A stretch of 56,933 nt of DNA from Staphylococcus devriesei (GCF_002902625.1 NZ_PPRG01000023.1:1-56933), one strand, 5' to 3'; positions 17,786 to 26,887 are shown, counted from the first letter of the stretch. Translations and numbers: made by a program. The notes: a model not told the origin generated them from the letters alone.

Positions 17786-18775
17786 ATGTCTAGTTTATTA
17801 GATGTATTACAAGAAAAACTTTCAGGAAAAAATGTGAGAATCGTATTACCTGAAGGTGAAGATGAACGTGTATTAACAGCTGCTACACAATTACAAGCAA
17901 CTGATTATGTAACACCTGTTGTATTAGGTGACTATGACAAAATTAATTTATTAGCTCAAGATAAAGGATTAGATGTTTCAAATATCGAAGTCATCAATCC
18001 ATCTACAAGTGAATTAAAACCAGAATTAGTTAAATCTTTCGTTGAACGCCGTAAAGGTAAAGCAACTGAAGAACAAGCGGACGAATTATTAAATAATGTG
18101 AACTATTTCGGTACAATGTTAGTTTATGCAGGTCACGCTGACGGATTAGTAAGTGGTGCTGCACATTCTACTGGTGATACTGTACGTCCTGCTTTACAAA
18201 TTATCAAAACTAAACCAGGTGTATCTAAAACTTCTGGTATCTTCTTTATGATTAAAGATGACCAACAATATGTCTTTGGTGATTGTGCTATCAATCCAAC
18301 TTTAGAATCATCTGACTTAGCAGAAATCGCGGTTGAAAGTGCTAAATCAGCTAAAAGCTTTGGCATGGACCCACGCGTAGCAATGTTAAGTTTCTCAACT
18401 AAAGGTTCAGCTAAATCTGACGACGTTGATAAAGTTGCAAATGCTGTTCAATTAGCACAAGAAAAAATTAAATCTGAAGGATTAGATGATGTAGTTATCG
18501 ACGGTGAATTCCAATTCGACACTGCTATCGTACCTTCTGTTTCTGAGAAAAAAGCACCAGGTGCAAAACTTCAAGGTGATGCAAATGTATTCGTATTCCC
18601 AAGCTTAGAAGCGGGTAACATCGGATATAAAATTGCACAACGTTTAGGTGGATTCGACGCAGTTGGCCCAGTATTACAAGGCTTAAATTCACCTGTAAAT
18701 GACTTATCACGTGGTTGCTCAACTGAAGACGTTTATAAATTATCAATTATCACTGCTGCTCAAACATTACAATAA
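17786..18775 (+). CDS. pta: Phosphate acetyltransferase
   Basis: It interconverts acetyl-CoA and acetyl phosphate in overflow metabolism to acetate. The 329-residue protein begins with LPEGEDERVL and carries the conserved GLVSGAAHSTGDTVRPALQ and NVFVFPSLEAGNIGYKIAQR motifs. The codon choice looks like that of a highly expressed gene. A -10-like TATAAT lies at 17739-17744 without a good -35. The ribosome-binding site is aggaggg. Its stop overlaps the lipL start by one base, so the two genes are cotranscribed. Confidence 0.96.
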   Translation: MSSLLDVLQEKLSGKNVRIVLPEGEDERVLTAATQLQATDYVTPVVLGDYDKINLLAQDKGLDVSNIEVINPSTSELKPELVKSFVERRKGKATEEQADELLNNVNYFGTMLVYAGHADGLVSGAAHSTGDTVRPALQIIKTKPGVSKTSGIFFMIKDDQQYVFGDCAINPTLESSDLAEIAVESAKSAKSFGMDPRVAMLSFSTKGSAKSDDVDKVANAVQLAQEKIKSEGLDDVVIDGEFQFDTAIVPSVSEKKAPGAKLQGDANVFVFPSLEAGNIGYKIAQRLGGFDAVGPVLQGLNSPVNDLSRGCSTEDVYKLSIITAAQTLQ

Positions 18776-19614
18776 TGGATTTAGCAAGCAAATATTTTAA
18801 TGACATTGATTGGCGCTATATAGACCATTCTTCTGGCTTAGCGCCAATGCAGTCATTTGCGTTTGATGACACGTTTTCAGAAAGTGTAGGAAAAGATTTA
18901 TCATGTAACGTAGTAAGAACTTGGATTCATCAACATACCGTGATACTTGGTATTCATGATTCTCGTCTGCCGTACCTTAAAGACGGTATACAGTATTTAA
19001 CCGATGAGATTGGTTATAATGCAATTGTGAGAAATTCAGGCGGACTCGGTGTGGTACTTGATCAAGGTGTTTTAAATATCTCGCTTATTTTTAAGGGACA
19101 AACTGAAACAACTATCGATGAAGCATTTACAGTTATGTACTTATTAATTTGTAAAATGTTTGAAGACGAAGATGTTGAGATAGATACTCGAGAAATTGAG
19201 CATTCTTATTGTCCTGGGAAATTTGATTTAAGTATTGATGGCAAAAAGTTTGCAGGTATATCACAACGACGCGTACGTGGTGGTATTGCCGTTCAAATAT
19301 ATTTATGCGTAGAAGGCTCTGGTGCCGAACGTGCTGAAATGATGCGTGTCTTTTATGAACATGCACTTAAAGGTGAGATAACTAAATTTAGTTATCCAGA
19401 TATTCAACCAGAGTGTATGGCATCATTAGAAACGTTGTTTAAACGTGAAATTAAAGTGCAAGATGTAATGTTCCAATTACTACATGCGATTAAGGATTTA
19501 GGCGGCAAGTTAAACATGGACTCCATTACAGATGATGAATGGCAACGTTACGATGGTTATTTCAATAAAATGATCGAGCGTAACGAAAAGATGAACCGTT
19601 CCATGGCCGAATAA
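18775..19614 (+). CDS. lipL: Octanoyl-[GcvH]:protein N-octanoyltransferase (LipL)
   Basis: It transfers octanoyl or lipoyl groups from GcvH to the E2 subunits of 2-oxoacid dehydrogenases. The 279-residue BPL/LplA-fold protein has HSYCPGKFDLSIDGKKFAG, with the acyl-enzyme cysteine at 146 and lysine at 158, corresponding to Cys150 and Lys162 of B. subtilis LipL. The VRNSGGLGVVLDQGVLN motif is in place. It overlaps pta by one base (TAATG), with no clear Shine-Dalgarno, so translation is probably coupled to pta. Confidence 0.9.
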   Translation: MDLASKYFNDIDWRYIDHSSGLAPMQSFAFDDTFSESVGKDLSCNVVRTWIHQHTVILGIHDSRLPYLKDGIQYLTDEIGYNAIVRNSGGLGVVLDQGVLNISLIFKGQTETTIDEAFTVMYLLICKMFEDEDVEIDTREIEHSYCPGKFDLSIDGKKFAGISQRRVRGGIAVQIYLCVEGSGAERAEMMRVFYEHALKGEITKFSYPDIQPECMASLETLFKREIKVQDVMFQLLHAIKDLGGKLNMDSITDDEWQRYDGYFNKMIERNEKMNRSMAE

Positions 19615-19626
19615 TGAATAGACGTT

Positions 19627-19673
19627 AGAGACTTTTTATTACTTTTTATTAGTAGTGAAAAGTCTCTTTTTTT
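19627..19673 (+). terminator. Intrinsic terminator of pta-lipL
   Basis: Arms agagactttt (19627-19636) and aaaagtctct (19658-19667) are followed by TTTTTTT. Confidence 0.85.
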
Positions 19674-20215
19674 GAAAAGATGACAAAATTGGATTGGTTT
19701 TATTTTTCGCATCAAAAAAACAATTTTAGACCTAATAATCTATGAAAATCATCGCAAATTGCTATATTCCTAATAATTTTTATAGTAATATAGTTTAGGT
19801 GGACTAATTTAAAAAAATGTCATAAGGCATAAGATTATGTTATTAAATTCGAATTTTAGGGTATTTATATTTTTAAGTTTTGAACTAAATTCAACAAAGT
19901 TTTATACTATTTATTGGTATGAGTTTTATAACATAATTTTTTATTAAAATTAATTTTGATAGATATAGCTAAATATATTTTTATAGAAAAATAGATATTT
20001 AAACAATTAATGATAAATAAACAAAGTAGGAAGGCCAGAAGGTGCCCTTACTTTTTAAAGTCGGTTAATCGGATGTAGAGAGTATGAGTTTATAGTGTCC
20101 TAGCGTCCTACATAATTACAGACAATACGGGATAACAATTGAGGATGTATAGCACAATGGATGTGTATGCGAGCCTCGAAATAATTTTCAGAAAGAATAT
20201 TAAAGGTGAGATATC
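19674..20215 (+). other. Long intergenic region and leader before mvaK1
   Basis: No gene is seen in these 542 bases. The first part (to about 20020) is very AT-rich. From about 20026 the base composition changes and sequence able to pair appears: aagtagg with the cttactt end (20024-20058), with ggc/gcc inside. A second GC-richer part reaches gcgagcctcg at about 20169. This looks like a structured 5-prime leader of the mevalonate operon. No known riboswitch or T-box motif is recognised. Confidence 0.35.
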
Positions 20216-21139
20216 ATGGTACAACGTGGCTATGGGGAGTCTAACGGTAAAATAATATTAATCGGTGAGCATGCGGTAACATTTGGACAACCGGCAATTG
20301 CGATTCCGTTTACTTCAGGAAAAGTTAAAGTATTAATTGAAAGTTTGGAAAAAGGCAGTTATTCAGCGATTCAAAGTGATGTCTATGACGGACCTTTGTA
20401 TGATGCACCAGAACATTTGAAATCATTAGTCGGTCATTTCGTTGAGATTAAAGAAGTAGAGGAGCCTTTATTAGTTCGAATCCAAGCAAACTTACCTCCT
20501 TCAAGAGGATTAGGTTCAAGTGCGGCAGTAGCTGTAGCATTTATTAGAGCGAGTTATGATTATTTAGGTTTACCATTAACAGATGAAGAATTATTAGAGA
20601 ATGCGGATTGGGCTGAACGTATTGCTCACGGTAAACCTAGCGGAATCGATACTAAAACAATCGTCACCAACCAACCTGTATGGTATCAAAAAGGGGAAGT
20701 AGAAATCCTTAAAACATTAGATTTAGATGGCTATATGGTTGTTATTGATACAGGCATTAAAGGATCGACAAAACAAGCGGTTGAAGACGTTCATCAATTA
20801 TGTGATAACGATGAAAAATATATGGACATTATTAAACATATTGGCTCTTTAGTATATTCTGCAAGTGAAGCCATCGAACATCATAGTTTTGATCAATTGG
20901 CGGATGTTTTCAACCAATGCCAAGATGATTTAAGAACATTAACTGTAAGTCACGAGAAAATTGAGATGTTGCTTAAATTAGGCGAACAACATGGCTCAGT
21001 CGCTGGTAAGTTAACTGGTGGCGGTCGTGGCGGTAGTATGCTAATTTTAGCGAAAGAGTTAAAGACTGCTAAAAATATTGTAGCGGTTGCAGAAAAAGCT
21101 GGAGCACAACACACATGGATTGAGAAGTTAGGAGGATAA
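20216..21139 (+). CDS. mvaK1: Mevalonate kinase
   Basis: This is the first of three ATP-dependent steps from mevalonate to isopentenyl diphosphate. The 307-residue GHMP kinase has the nucleotide loop PPSRGLGSSAAVAVA (94-108), the HGKPSGIDT motif containing the catalytic aspartate and the C-terminal GKLTGGGRGG. The start has aggtgaga upstream. mvaD follows after 4 nt and mvaK2 after another 12, forming the usual Gram-positive mvaK1-mvaD-mvaK2 operon. Confidence 0.96.
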   Translation: MVQRGYGESNGKIILIGEHAVTFGQPAIAIPFTSGKVKVLIESLEKGSYSAIQSDVYDGPLYDAPEHLKSLVGHFVEIKEVEEPLLVRIQANLPPSRGLGSSAAVAVAFIRASYDYLGLPLTDEELLENADWAERIAHGKPSGIDTKTIVTNQPVWYQKGEVEILKTLDLDGYMVVIDTGIKGSTKQAVEDVHQLCDNDEKYMDIIKHIGSLVYSASEAIEHHSFDQLADVFNQCQDDLRTLTVSHEKIEMLLKLGEQHGSVAGKLTGGGRGGSMLILAKELKTAKNIVAVAEKAGAQHTWIEKLGG

Positions 21140-21143
21140 ACCA

Positions 21144-22127
21144 TTGAAAAAGAGCGGTAAAGCACGTGCACATACGAATATTGCACTGATTAAATATTGG
21201 GGTAAAGCAGACGAAGCGCTGATTATTCCGATGAATAATAGTTTATCAGTTACATTAGAGCGTTTTTATACTGAAACGCGTGTAACATTTGATGAGGCAT
21301 TAACTGAAGACCAGTTAGTTCTTAATGGCGAACAAGTGAATGCTAAAGAAAGTGTCAAGATTAAGCGTTACATGGAAATGATTCGTAAAGAAGCGGGCAT
21401 TACTGAACATGCACTAATTGAAAGTGAAAATTTTGTCCCTACAGCGGCAGGGTTAGCTTCTTCAGCTAGCGCATACGCAGCATTAGCTGGTGCATGTAAT
21501 GAAGCTCTCCAATTAGGTTTATCTGATAAAGACTTATCTCGCTTAGCCCGTCGTGGGTCTGGCTCAGCCTCACGCAGTGTCTTCGGTGGCTTTGCCGAAT
21601 GGGAAAAGGGTCAAGACGATGCGACTTCATTCGCACATAGCATTGATGCAAAAGGTTGGGAAGACGACTTGGCTATGATCTTCGTTGTGATTAATAATAA
21701 ATCTAAAAAAGTTTCAAGCCGTTCAGGTATGTCGTTAACACGTGAAACTTCACGTTTCTATCAATATTGGTTAGATCATGTAGATGCGGATTTGAAAGAA
21801 ACTAAAGAAGCAATCTCTAATAAAGATTTCAAACGTATGGGTGAAGTGATTGAAGCAAATGGGTTACGTATGCATGCGACTAATTTAGGCGCGCAACCAC
21901 CATTTACATATTTAGTTCCAGAAAGTTATGAGGCAATGCGTATTGTCCATGAATGTAGAGAAGCAGGGCTTCCTTGTTACTTTACAATGGACGCAGGCCC
22001 AAATGTTAAAGTTCTTATTGAAAAGAAAAACCAACAAGCAATTGTAGATAAATTTCTACAAACATTTGACCAAGAACAAATTATTACAAGTGATATCACT
22101 AAATCAGGAATTGAAATAATTAAGTAA
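21144..22127 (+). CDS. mvaD: Diphosphomevalonate decarboxylase
   Basis: It converts diphosphomevalonate to isopentenyl diphosphate with ATP. The 327-residue GHMP-fold protein has IALIKYWGKAD at the N-terminus, the phosphate loop PTAAGLASSASAYAALAGA and the catalytic aspartate in FTMDAGPNVKVL. The start is TTG 21144, 8 nt after ggagg, so an ATG-only gene call would miss it. It is the middle gene of the mevalonate operon. Confidence 0.96.
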   Translation: MKKSGKARAHTNIALIKYWGKADEALIIPMNNSLSVTLERFYTETRVTFDEALTEDQLVLNGEQVNAKESVKIKRYMEMIRKEAGITEHALIESENFVPTAAGLASSASAYAALAGACNEALQLGLSDKDLSRLARRGSGSASRSVFGGFAEWEKGQDDATSFAHSIDAKGWEDDLAMIFVVINNKSKKVSSRSGMSLTRETSRFYQYWLDHVDADLKETKEAISNKDFKRMGEVIEANGLRMHATNLGAQPPFTYLVPESYEAMRIVHECREAGLPCYFTMDAGPNVKVLIEKKNQQAIVDKFLQTFDQEQIITSDITKSGIEIIK

Positions 22128-22139
22128 GGAAGAGATATA

Positions 22140-23216
22140 ATGATTCAGGTGAAAGCGCCAGGAAAGCTTTATGTAGCAGGTGAATATGCAGTGACTGAGC
22201 CAGGCTATAAGTCGGTCTTAATCGCGGTAGACCGTTTTGTTACAGCTGCCATTGAAGCTTCAAATGAGATAACGGGTACAATTCATTCTAAGACATTACA
22301 TTATGAACCAATCACCTTCTATCGCAATGAAGATAAGATTGAAATTTCGGATTCTCATGCGGCTAATCGATTAAAATATGTCGTCACAGCGATTGAAGTT
22401 TTCGAACAGTATGCTAGAAGTTGCAATGTTAAGTTAAAACATTTTCATTTAACGATTGATAGTAATTTAGATGATGCATCAGGCCAAAAATACGGCTTAG
22501 GTTCAAGTGCAGCTGTATTAGTATCAGTTGTGAAAGTCTTAAATGAGTTTTATGAAATGCAATTATCTAACTTATATATTTATAAATTGGCAGTTATTGC
22601 AAACATGAGATTGCAAAGTTTGAGTTCTTGTGGTGATATTGCAGTGAGTGTTTACAGTGGTTGGCTTGCTTATAGTACATTTGACCACGACTGGGTTAAG
22701 CAACAAATGGAAGAGACTTCTGTAAATGATGTATTAGAAAAGAACTGGCCAGGGCTTCATATTGAGCCACTTCAAGCTCCTGAGAACATGGAGGTATTAA
22801 TAGGCTGGACAGGTTCTCCAGCGTCCTCTCCTCATTTAGTAAGTGAAGTAAAACGCCTTAAATCAGATCCTACTTTTTATGGTAAATTTTTAGATCAATC
22901 ACATTCTTGTGTTGAAAATTTAATTTACGCTTTTAAAACTAATAATATTAAAGGTGTACAAAAAATGATTCGCCAAAATCGTGGCATTATTCAACAAATG
23001 GATAATGAAGCAACCGTTGATATTGAAACGGAAAATTTAAAGCTATTGTGTGATATTGGTGAGCGTTTCGGTGGTGCTGCGAAGACTTCGGGTGCTGGTG
23101 GAGGCGATTGTGGTATTACTATTATTGATAAAAAAATTGATAAGCAACGCATTTATAGTGAGTGGGAAGCACATGGTATTAAACCATTAAAATTTAGAAT
23201 TTATCACGGTCAATAA
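22140..23216 (+). CDS. mvaK2: Phosphomevalonate kinase
   Basis: It phosphorylates mevalonate 5-phosphate. The 358-residue GHMP kinase has KAPGKLYVAGEYAV at the N-terminus, the KYGLGSSAAVLV nucleotide loop and the C-terminal KTSGAGGGDCG motif. It lies 12 nt after mvaD with ggaagag as the ribosome-binding site. The gene order puts the enzyme for the middle step last, as usual for this operon. Confidence 0.96.
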   Translation: MIQVKAPGKLYVAGEYAVTEPGYKSVLIAVDRFVTAAIEASNEITGTIHSKTLHYEPITFYRNEDKIEISDSHAANRLKYVVTAIEVFEQYARSCNVKLKHFHLTIDSNLDDASGQKYGLGSSAAVLVSVVKVLNEFYEMQLSNLYIYKLAVIANMRLQSLSSCGDIAVSVYSGWLAYSTFDHDWVKQQMEETSVNDVLEKNWPGLHIEPLQAPENMEVLIGWTGSPASSPHLVSEVKRLKSDPTFYGKFLDQSHSCVENLIYAFKTNNIKGVQKMIRQNRGIIQQMDNEATVDIETENLKLLCDIGERFGGAAKTSGAGGGDCGITIIDKKIDKQRIYSEWEAHGIKPLKFRIYHGQ

Positions 23217-23231
23217 TGAGTTGAAAGGAAC

Positions 23232-23278
23232 GAGTGAGTCAGAATTCGGAAGAGGAATTATGAGCTTACTCTTTTTTT
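23232..23278 (+). terminator. Terminator of the mevalonate operon
   Basis: Imperfect arms gagtgag and cttactc, with inner agaattc/gaatta pairing, are followed by seven T bases. Confidence 0.75.
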
Positions 23279-23489
23279 AGAAATATGTATTCTTTGAAAC
23301 AGTGCTTGAATTTTCCGGTAAAAAGAGTAAAATTATTAGAGTTAAATTAGTCGATAGAGGTTAGAGTGAGCTAGTAAATTTTCAGGTTATCTTTAGAATG
23401 TTCGATAATGTGCGTCTTCTAAAGTAAAGATATAAATAGTCTAACCTCGCTACATAGTTGTGGCTATAGAGAGAAAGGTGGGTAGCAAG

Positions 23490-23831
23490 GTGAAAAATAA
23501 ATTCTTAATATGTGATGAATGTCAGGCGGTTAATCTAAAATCATTAAAGCGAAAACTTGAAAAATTAGACCCTGAAGCTGAAATTGAAATAGGATGCCAA
23601 TCTTATTGTGGCCCTGGACGTCGTAAAACTTTTGCGTTTATTAATAACCGTCCACTTGCTGCGCTAACTGAAGATGAACTAATGGAGAAAGTGACAACGC
23701 AACTTAAAAAACCGCGTGATCCTGAAGAAGAAGAACGTTTGAGAAAACGTAATGAAGAACGCAAGCGTCGTAAAGAAGAACAGGATAAAAAATTAAAAGA
23801 AAAATTGGCTAAGCGTAAAGCCACGAAATAA
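23490..23831 (+). CDS. DUF1450 family protein
   Basis: This protein of about 113 residues begins [15 protein letters not shown]. Its N-terminal part is a thioredoxin-like DUF1450 domain with CDEC and [22 protein letters not shown]. The C-terminal 45 residues are an almost uninterrupted run of Lys, Arg and Glu and form a charged single helix, longer than in the Bacillus YuzB relatives. GTG 23490 is preferred because aaggtggg lies 7 nt before it; GTG codons at 23460 and 23478 are upstream alternatives. The function is unknown. Confidence 0.7.
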   Translation: MKNKFLICDECQAVNLKSLKRKLEKLDPEAEIEIGCQSYCGPGRRKTFAFINNRPLAALTEDELMEKVTTQLKKPRDPEEEERLRKRNEERKRRKEEQDKKLKEKLAKRKATK

Positions 23832-23867
23832 GACAGAAGACTAGAAATAATAATTGCATATCGTTTT

Positions 23868-23926
23868 AAAAGAAGAGGATCTTCAAAATTCTAGGTTAAA
23901 GTTAAAATTCGAAGAGCCTTCTTTTT
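23868..23926 (+). terminator. Terminator of the DUF1450 gene
   Basis: Arms aaaagaag...tcttc and gaaga...cttctttt lie around an AT-rich loop and end in TTTTT. Confidence 0.7.
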
Positions 23927-24001
23927 GATGCATTATTATTTGGGAAAAGGGATGACGCTATATTCTGAATTACATTAGTTGTGAGTTTTGCTCATAAAAA
24001 A

Positions 24002-24033
24002 AGAACTAAGAAGAATAAATTCTTCTTAGTTCT
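24002..24033 (-). terminator. Terminator of the first csp gene
   Basis: Arms agaactaagaaga and tcttcttagttct are perfect. The minus strand ends in a T run. Confidence 0.85.
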
Positions 24034-24049
24034 CAAGTAAGGTTTAATC

Positions 24050-24253
24050 CTATGACATTACTACAACGTTAGTTGCTTGTTCGCCACGTTGACCTTCAGT
24101 GATTTCGAATTCAACTTTTTGGCCTTCTTCTAATGATTTGTAACCTTCGCCAGCAATACCGCTGAAGTGTACGAATACATCGTTACCATCTTCTCTTTCG
24201 ATAAAACCAAAACCTTTTTCTGCGTTAAACCATTTTACTGTACCGTTATTCAT
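24050..24253 (-). CDS. Cold shock protein (CspA/CspC family), copy 1
   Basis: This 67-residue single-domain OB-fold protein binds single-stranded RNA and DNA. RNP1 (KGFGFI, 14-19) and RNP2 (VFVHF) are intact. The start MNNGTVKW at 24253 has ggaggt 7 nt upstream. It is nearly identical to the neighbouring copy at 24586, differing at a handful of residues (for example GYKS against GFKT and EFE against DFD). Likely an RNA chaperone. Which of cspA/B/C/D it corresponds to cannot be told. Confidence 0.93.
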   Translation of the reverse strand: MNNGTVKWFNAEKGFGFIEREDGNDVFVHFSGIAGEGYKSLEEGQKVEFEITEGQRGEQATNVVVMS

Positions 24254-24537
24254 ATAGAATACCTCCATGTGCTTTTGCACGAATATTTGTAACAAATTCA
24301 TTTATTAAAAAGAGAGCATTCTAGATAAACACACTACAATTAAATACACGAGCTTTTATTACGTTAGATTAACTATAACTCATATTTATTAATAAGTAAA
24401 GCTTTTTATCAATAAAAATAATGATAAGTTTAATTTATATATTAATATAGCGTCTTTAACCCTTGTAACTCATGAGATTGATCCTAAGCTTATAGTTTAA
24501 AACTTATCGAAAACTAACTAAATAATCACATAAAAAA

Positions 24538-24569
24538 ACACTAAGAAGAAAATGATTCCTTCTTAGTGT
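24538..24569 (-). terminator. Terminator of the second csp gene
   Basis: Perfect arms acactaagaag and cttcttagtgt have a T run on the minus strand. Confidence 0.85.
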
Positions 24570-24585
24570 TAATATAGGTTCAATC

Positions 24586-24789
24586 CTATGACATTACAAC
24601 AACATTAGTTGCTTGTTCGCCACGTTGACCTTCAGTAATATCGAAGTCAACTTTTTGACCTTCTTCTAACGTTTTGAAACCTTCACCAGCGATACCGCTA
24701 AAGTGTACGAATACGTCGTCACCGTCTTCTCTTTCGATGAAGCCAAAACCTTTGTCTGCGTTAAACCATTTTACTGTACCGTTATTCAT
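24586..24789 (-). CDS. Cold shock protein (CspA/CspC family), copy 2
   Basis: This 67-residue cold-shock protein has RNP1 KGFGFI and RNP2 VFVHF intact. The start at 24789 is preceded by the same ggaggtattctat as copy 1. It has its own terminator, so the two copies are separate transcription units. More acidic substitutions (ADKGFG, EDGDD, VDFD) distinguish it from copy 1. Both coding regions are open, so both are probably functional. Confidence 0.93.
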   Translation of the reverse strand: MNNGTVKWFNADKGFGFIEREDGDDVFVHFSGIAGEGFKTLEEGQKVDFDITEGQRGEQATNVVVMS

Positions 24790-25073
24790 ATAGAATACCT
24801 CCATGTGCTTTTGCACTTAATATTTGTAACAAATTCATTTATAAAAAGGAGAGCATTTCTAGATAAACACACTACAATTAAATACACGAGCTTTTATTAC
24901 GTAAGTCCAACTATAACTGATATTCGTTAATAAGTAAAGATTTTCATTATAAAAAATAATGATAAAAAATTTTTATACTTGTTAAAAGTGCTTAAAATAC
25001 TGATAAGCTAGGGTTAATTATGCTTCATAGTTAAATTGAAAATTTAATTTTAAAGTTTTATCTAATGTAGTTC

Positions 25074-26396
25074 TTATATATTGAATAAATCATTAAATGA
25101 TTCAACCATAGTAGGATGTGTATAAATATTATCGCGTAATACGTGATAAGGGATATGTTGATCAATGGCTAATTTAATTAAATTAATGATTTCTTCAGAT
25201 TCTTTACCATACAAGGTAGCCCCTAAAATTTCATTATTGTCTTTATTAATAACTACTTTAAATATACCACGTCCATCATTATTAATTTTGTGACGAGGTA
25301 CAGTGTTAATTAGAATTTTATTTTCTACATAGTTGTAATGTTGCTCTTGCGCTTCTTTAGCAGTTAAACCGACACGAGATAATGGCGGATCGATAAATAC
25401 TGTGTAAGGAATGACACTACGGTTATCTGTCGTACGTGAGTGATCACCAAATATTTCGGATTTTAAAATTCTAAAGTCATCTAATGAAATATAAGTAAAC
25501 TGTAGGCCTCCTTTGACATCTCCAGCTGCATAGATATGTTCTACTGAAGTTTGCAAGTGGTTATTTACTTTAATTTCTCCGCGTTCACCTAGGGAAATAT
25601 CAGTGTTTTCTAACGCTAAGTCAGTATTTGGAATACGGCCAGTAGCTAATAATACAGCATCAGCAGTAAATATACCTTTAGATGTTTCTACAACTGTACG
25701 TGAATCGTCATTTTTAAATTCATCTATGTTCGCGTCTGTAATAAACGTAATGCCTTTAGCTTCTAAATCAGCTATAGCATGTTCTACTACTTCTTTATCT
25801 TCTCTCGGCATAATTTGATCGCTATGTTCGATAACAGTGACTGTGGAACCGAAATTTGCGAACATAGAAGCAAACTCCAGTGCAATATAGCCGCCACCAA
25901 TAATGACTAAATCTTTAGGTTGAAACTCAATATTCAATAAACCGCGTGAATCATAAAGATTTTGTGCTGTATCAATCCCTTTAATAGACGGTATATTAGA
26001 TTTAGCGCCAGTATTAATAACAATCTTATCAGCAGTAACTGTATGTGCTACCTCTCCATTCTTATCTACTAAATTCACTTCAGTATTAGATTTAAATTGA
26101 GCTTTGAAATCTAGAACATCGATATTATCATCATTTGCTAAGTTGCCATAGTTTTTCTTATTTAAGGCACTTACCACTTCTTTTTTTCTTGAAAAGGCAG
26201 TCTCAAAGTTTACATTCTCTATACCATCATAAACAAGGACCTTTGAAGGAATGCAGCCATGATTGATACATGTGCCACCGTAGTTCTCCGATGATTGTTC
26301 TACTAGGGCGACGCTTTGTCCTTGTGATGCTACATATTTAGCAAGTGTTTTTCCTGCTTTACCAAAGCCGATAATCAATAAATTATAATGTGACAT
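25074..26396 (-). CDS. merA: Hypothiocyanous acid reductase MerA-type flavoprotein
   Basis: This 440-residue pyridine nucleotide-disulfide oxidoreductase has FAD motif IGFGKAG at the N-terminus and redox pair Cys43/Cys48 in GGTCINHGC. The NADPH motif is VIIGGGYIALEF, the second FAD motif is IYAAGDV, and the C-terminal dimerisation domain has TVPRH and THPTM. Cys43 and Cys48 are at the positions described for S. aureus MerA, which reduces hypothiocyanous acid and is controlled by HypR. It lacks the mercury-binding N-terminal domain and the C-terminal cysteines of true mercuric reductases. The start at 26396 has aaggagg, and the hypR reading frame overlaps it by 14 nt. Confidence 0.85.
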   Translation of the reverse strand: MSHYNLLIIGFGKAGKTLAKYVASQGQSVALVEQSSENYGGTCINHGCIPSKVLVYDGIENVNFETAFSRKKEVVSALNKKNYGNLANDDNIDVLDFKAQFKSNTEVNLVDKNGEVAHTVTADKIVINTGAKSNIPSIKGIDTAQNLYDSRGLLNIEFQPKDLVIIGGGYIALEFASMFANFGSTVTVIEHSDQIMPREDKEVVEHAIADLEAKGITFITDANIDEFKNDDSRTVVETSKGIFTADAVLLATGRIPNTDLALENTDISLGERGEIKVNNHLQTSVEHIYAAGDVKGGLQFTYISLDDFRILKSEIFGDHSRTTDNRSVIPYTVFIDPPLSRVGLTAKEAQEQHYNYVENKILINTVPRHKINNDGRGIFKVVINKDNNEILGATLYGKESEEIINLIKLAIDQHIPYHVLRDNIYTHPTMVESFNDLFNI

Positions 26397-26823
26397 GTGT
26401 TGTATCCTCCTTAATAATATCTTGAATAACGTCATTAATTGTTAATTGACTGTAAAAATCGAGTGTTAATGCTAACTCTCGTTCTTTATAGTGAGACATA
26501 GTATGTGCGATGTTTCTTGAAATAGCACAATGACTATGTTCGCTACCTGTGAAAATTCGTTGTGATTTGGTTTTCTCTACTACAAACATTTGATACAAAG
26601 TAGATAATTTAATTGTAGGTGTAGTGTCATTTGCACGATATCCGCCTCTTTGCCCACGAAGGGTAGTTATGAAACCATGATTAGTTAGTATGGTCGTTAC
26701 ACGACGTAATTGTACTGGATTAAGACAAGTAAGCTCTGCTAATTCTTGACTACTGAAATGTTCATCATTATGTTTAGTTAAAAAACTAAGTACATGAACA
26801 GAAATATTAAATTCTAAATTCAC
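26383..26823 (-). CDS. hypR: Rrf2-family redox repressor HypR
   Basis: This 146-residue winged-helix regulator of the Rrf2 family has the helix-turn-helix SSQELAELTCLNPVQLRRV. It has only two cysteines, Cys33 and Cys99, exactly the pair that forms the intersubunit disulfide in S. aureus HypR under hypochlorous acid stress. It lacks the FeS-ligating cysteines of IscR/NsrR. It is cotranscribed with merA (overlapping stop and start) behind an operator that covers its own -10, so it is predicted to repress the hypR-merA operon until oxidised. Confidence 0.85.
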   Translation of the reverse strand: MNLEFNISVHVLSFLTKHNDEHFSSQELAELTCLNPVQLRRVTTILTNHGFITTLRGQRGGYRANDTTPTIKLSTLYQMFVVEKTKSQRIFTGSEHSHCAISRNIAHTMSHYKERELALTLDFYSQLTINDVIQDIIKEDTTHVTL

Positions 26824-26835
26824 TACTTCACCACC

Positions 26836-26864
26836 TTTAATGTAACTTCGTTAGTTACATTAAA
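26836..26864. promoter_or_regulatory. HypR operator, 12-5-12 inverted repeat
   Basis: TTTAATGTAACT (26836-26847) and AGTTACATTAAA (26853-26864) are perfect 12-bp arms with a 5-nt spacer, 13 nt upstream of the hypR start. The outer arm covers the predicted -10 of hypR, fitting autorepression. Confidence 0.8.
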
Positions 26865-26887
26865 ATATATTATATGAGAAAAGTCAA
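26859..26887 (-). promoter_or_regulatory. Promoter of hypR-merA
   Basis: On the minus strand, TTGACT (26887-26882) is followed after 17 nt by TTTAAT (26864-26859). The -10 lies inside the operator arm. Confidence 0.65.

Larger units (their letters stand above)
24002..24966. repeat. Tandem duplication of a csp gene with its UTRs
   Basis: Two units repeat with a period of about 536 bp (24002-24433 and 24538-24966). Each holds a terminator hairpin, a csp coding region and a nearly identical upstream stretch that includes ggaggtattctat, the 5-prime UTR and a further 100 or more bases. Similarity continues beyond the start codons into aataagtaaag, so the promoter was copied too. Confidence 0.8.

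Noticed and set aside
20216..23216. T-box or TPP-type riboswitch ahead of mvaK1 or pdxK
   Set aside because: I looked for the T-box sequence and the TPP core; neither is present.
25074..26396. Mercuric reductase or dihydrolipoamide dehydrogenase
   Set aside because: The protein lacks the heavy-metal domain and C-terminal cysteines of mercuric reductase. It stands with HypR rather than with a dehydrogenase complex, and the Cys43/Cys48 numbering fits the hypothiocyanous acid reductase.
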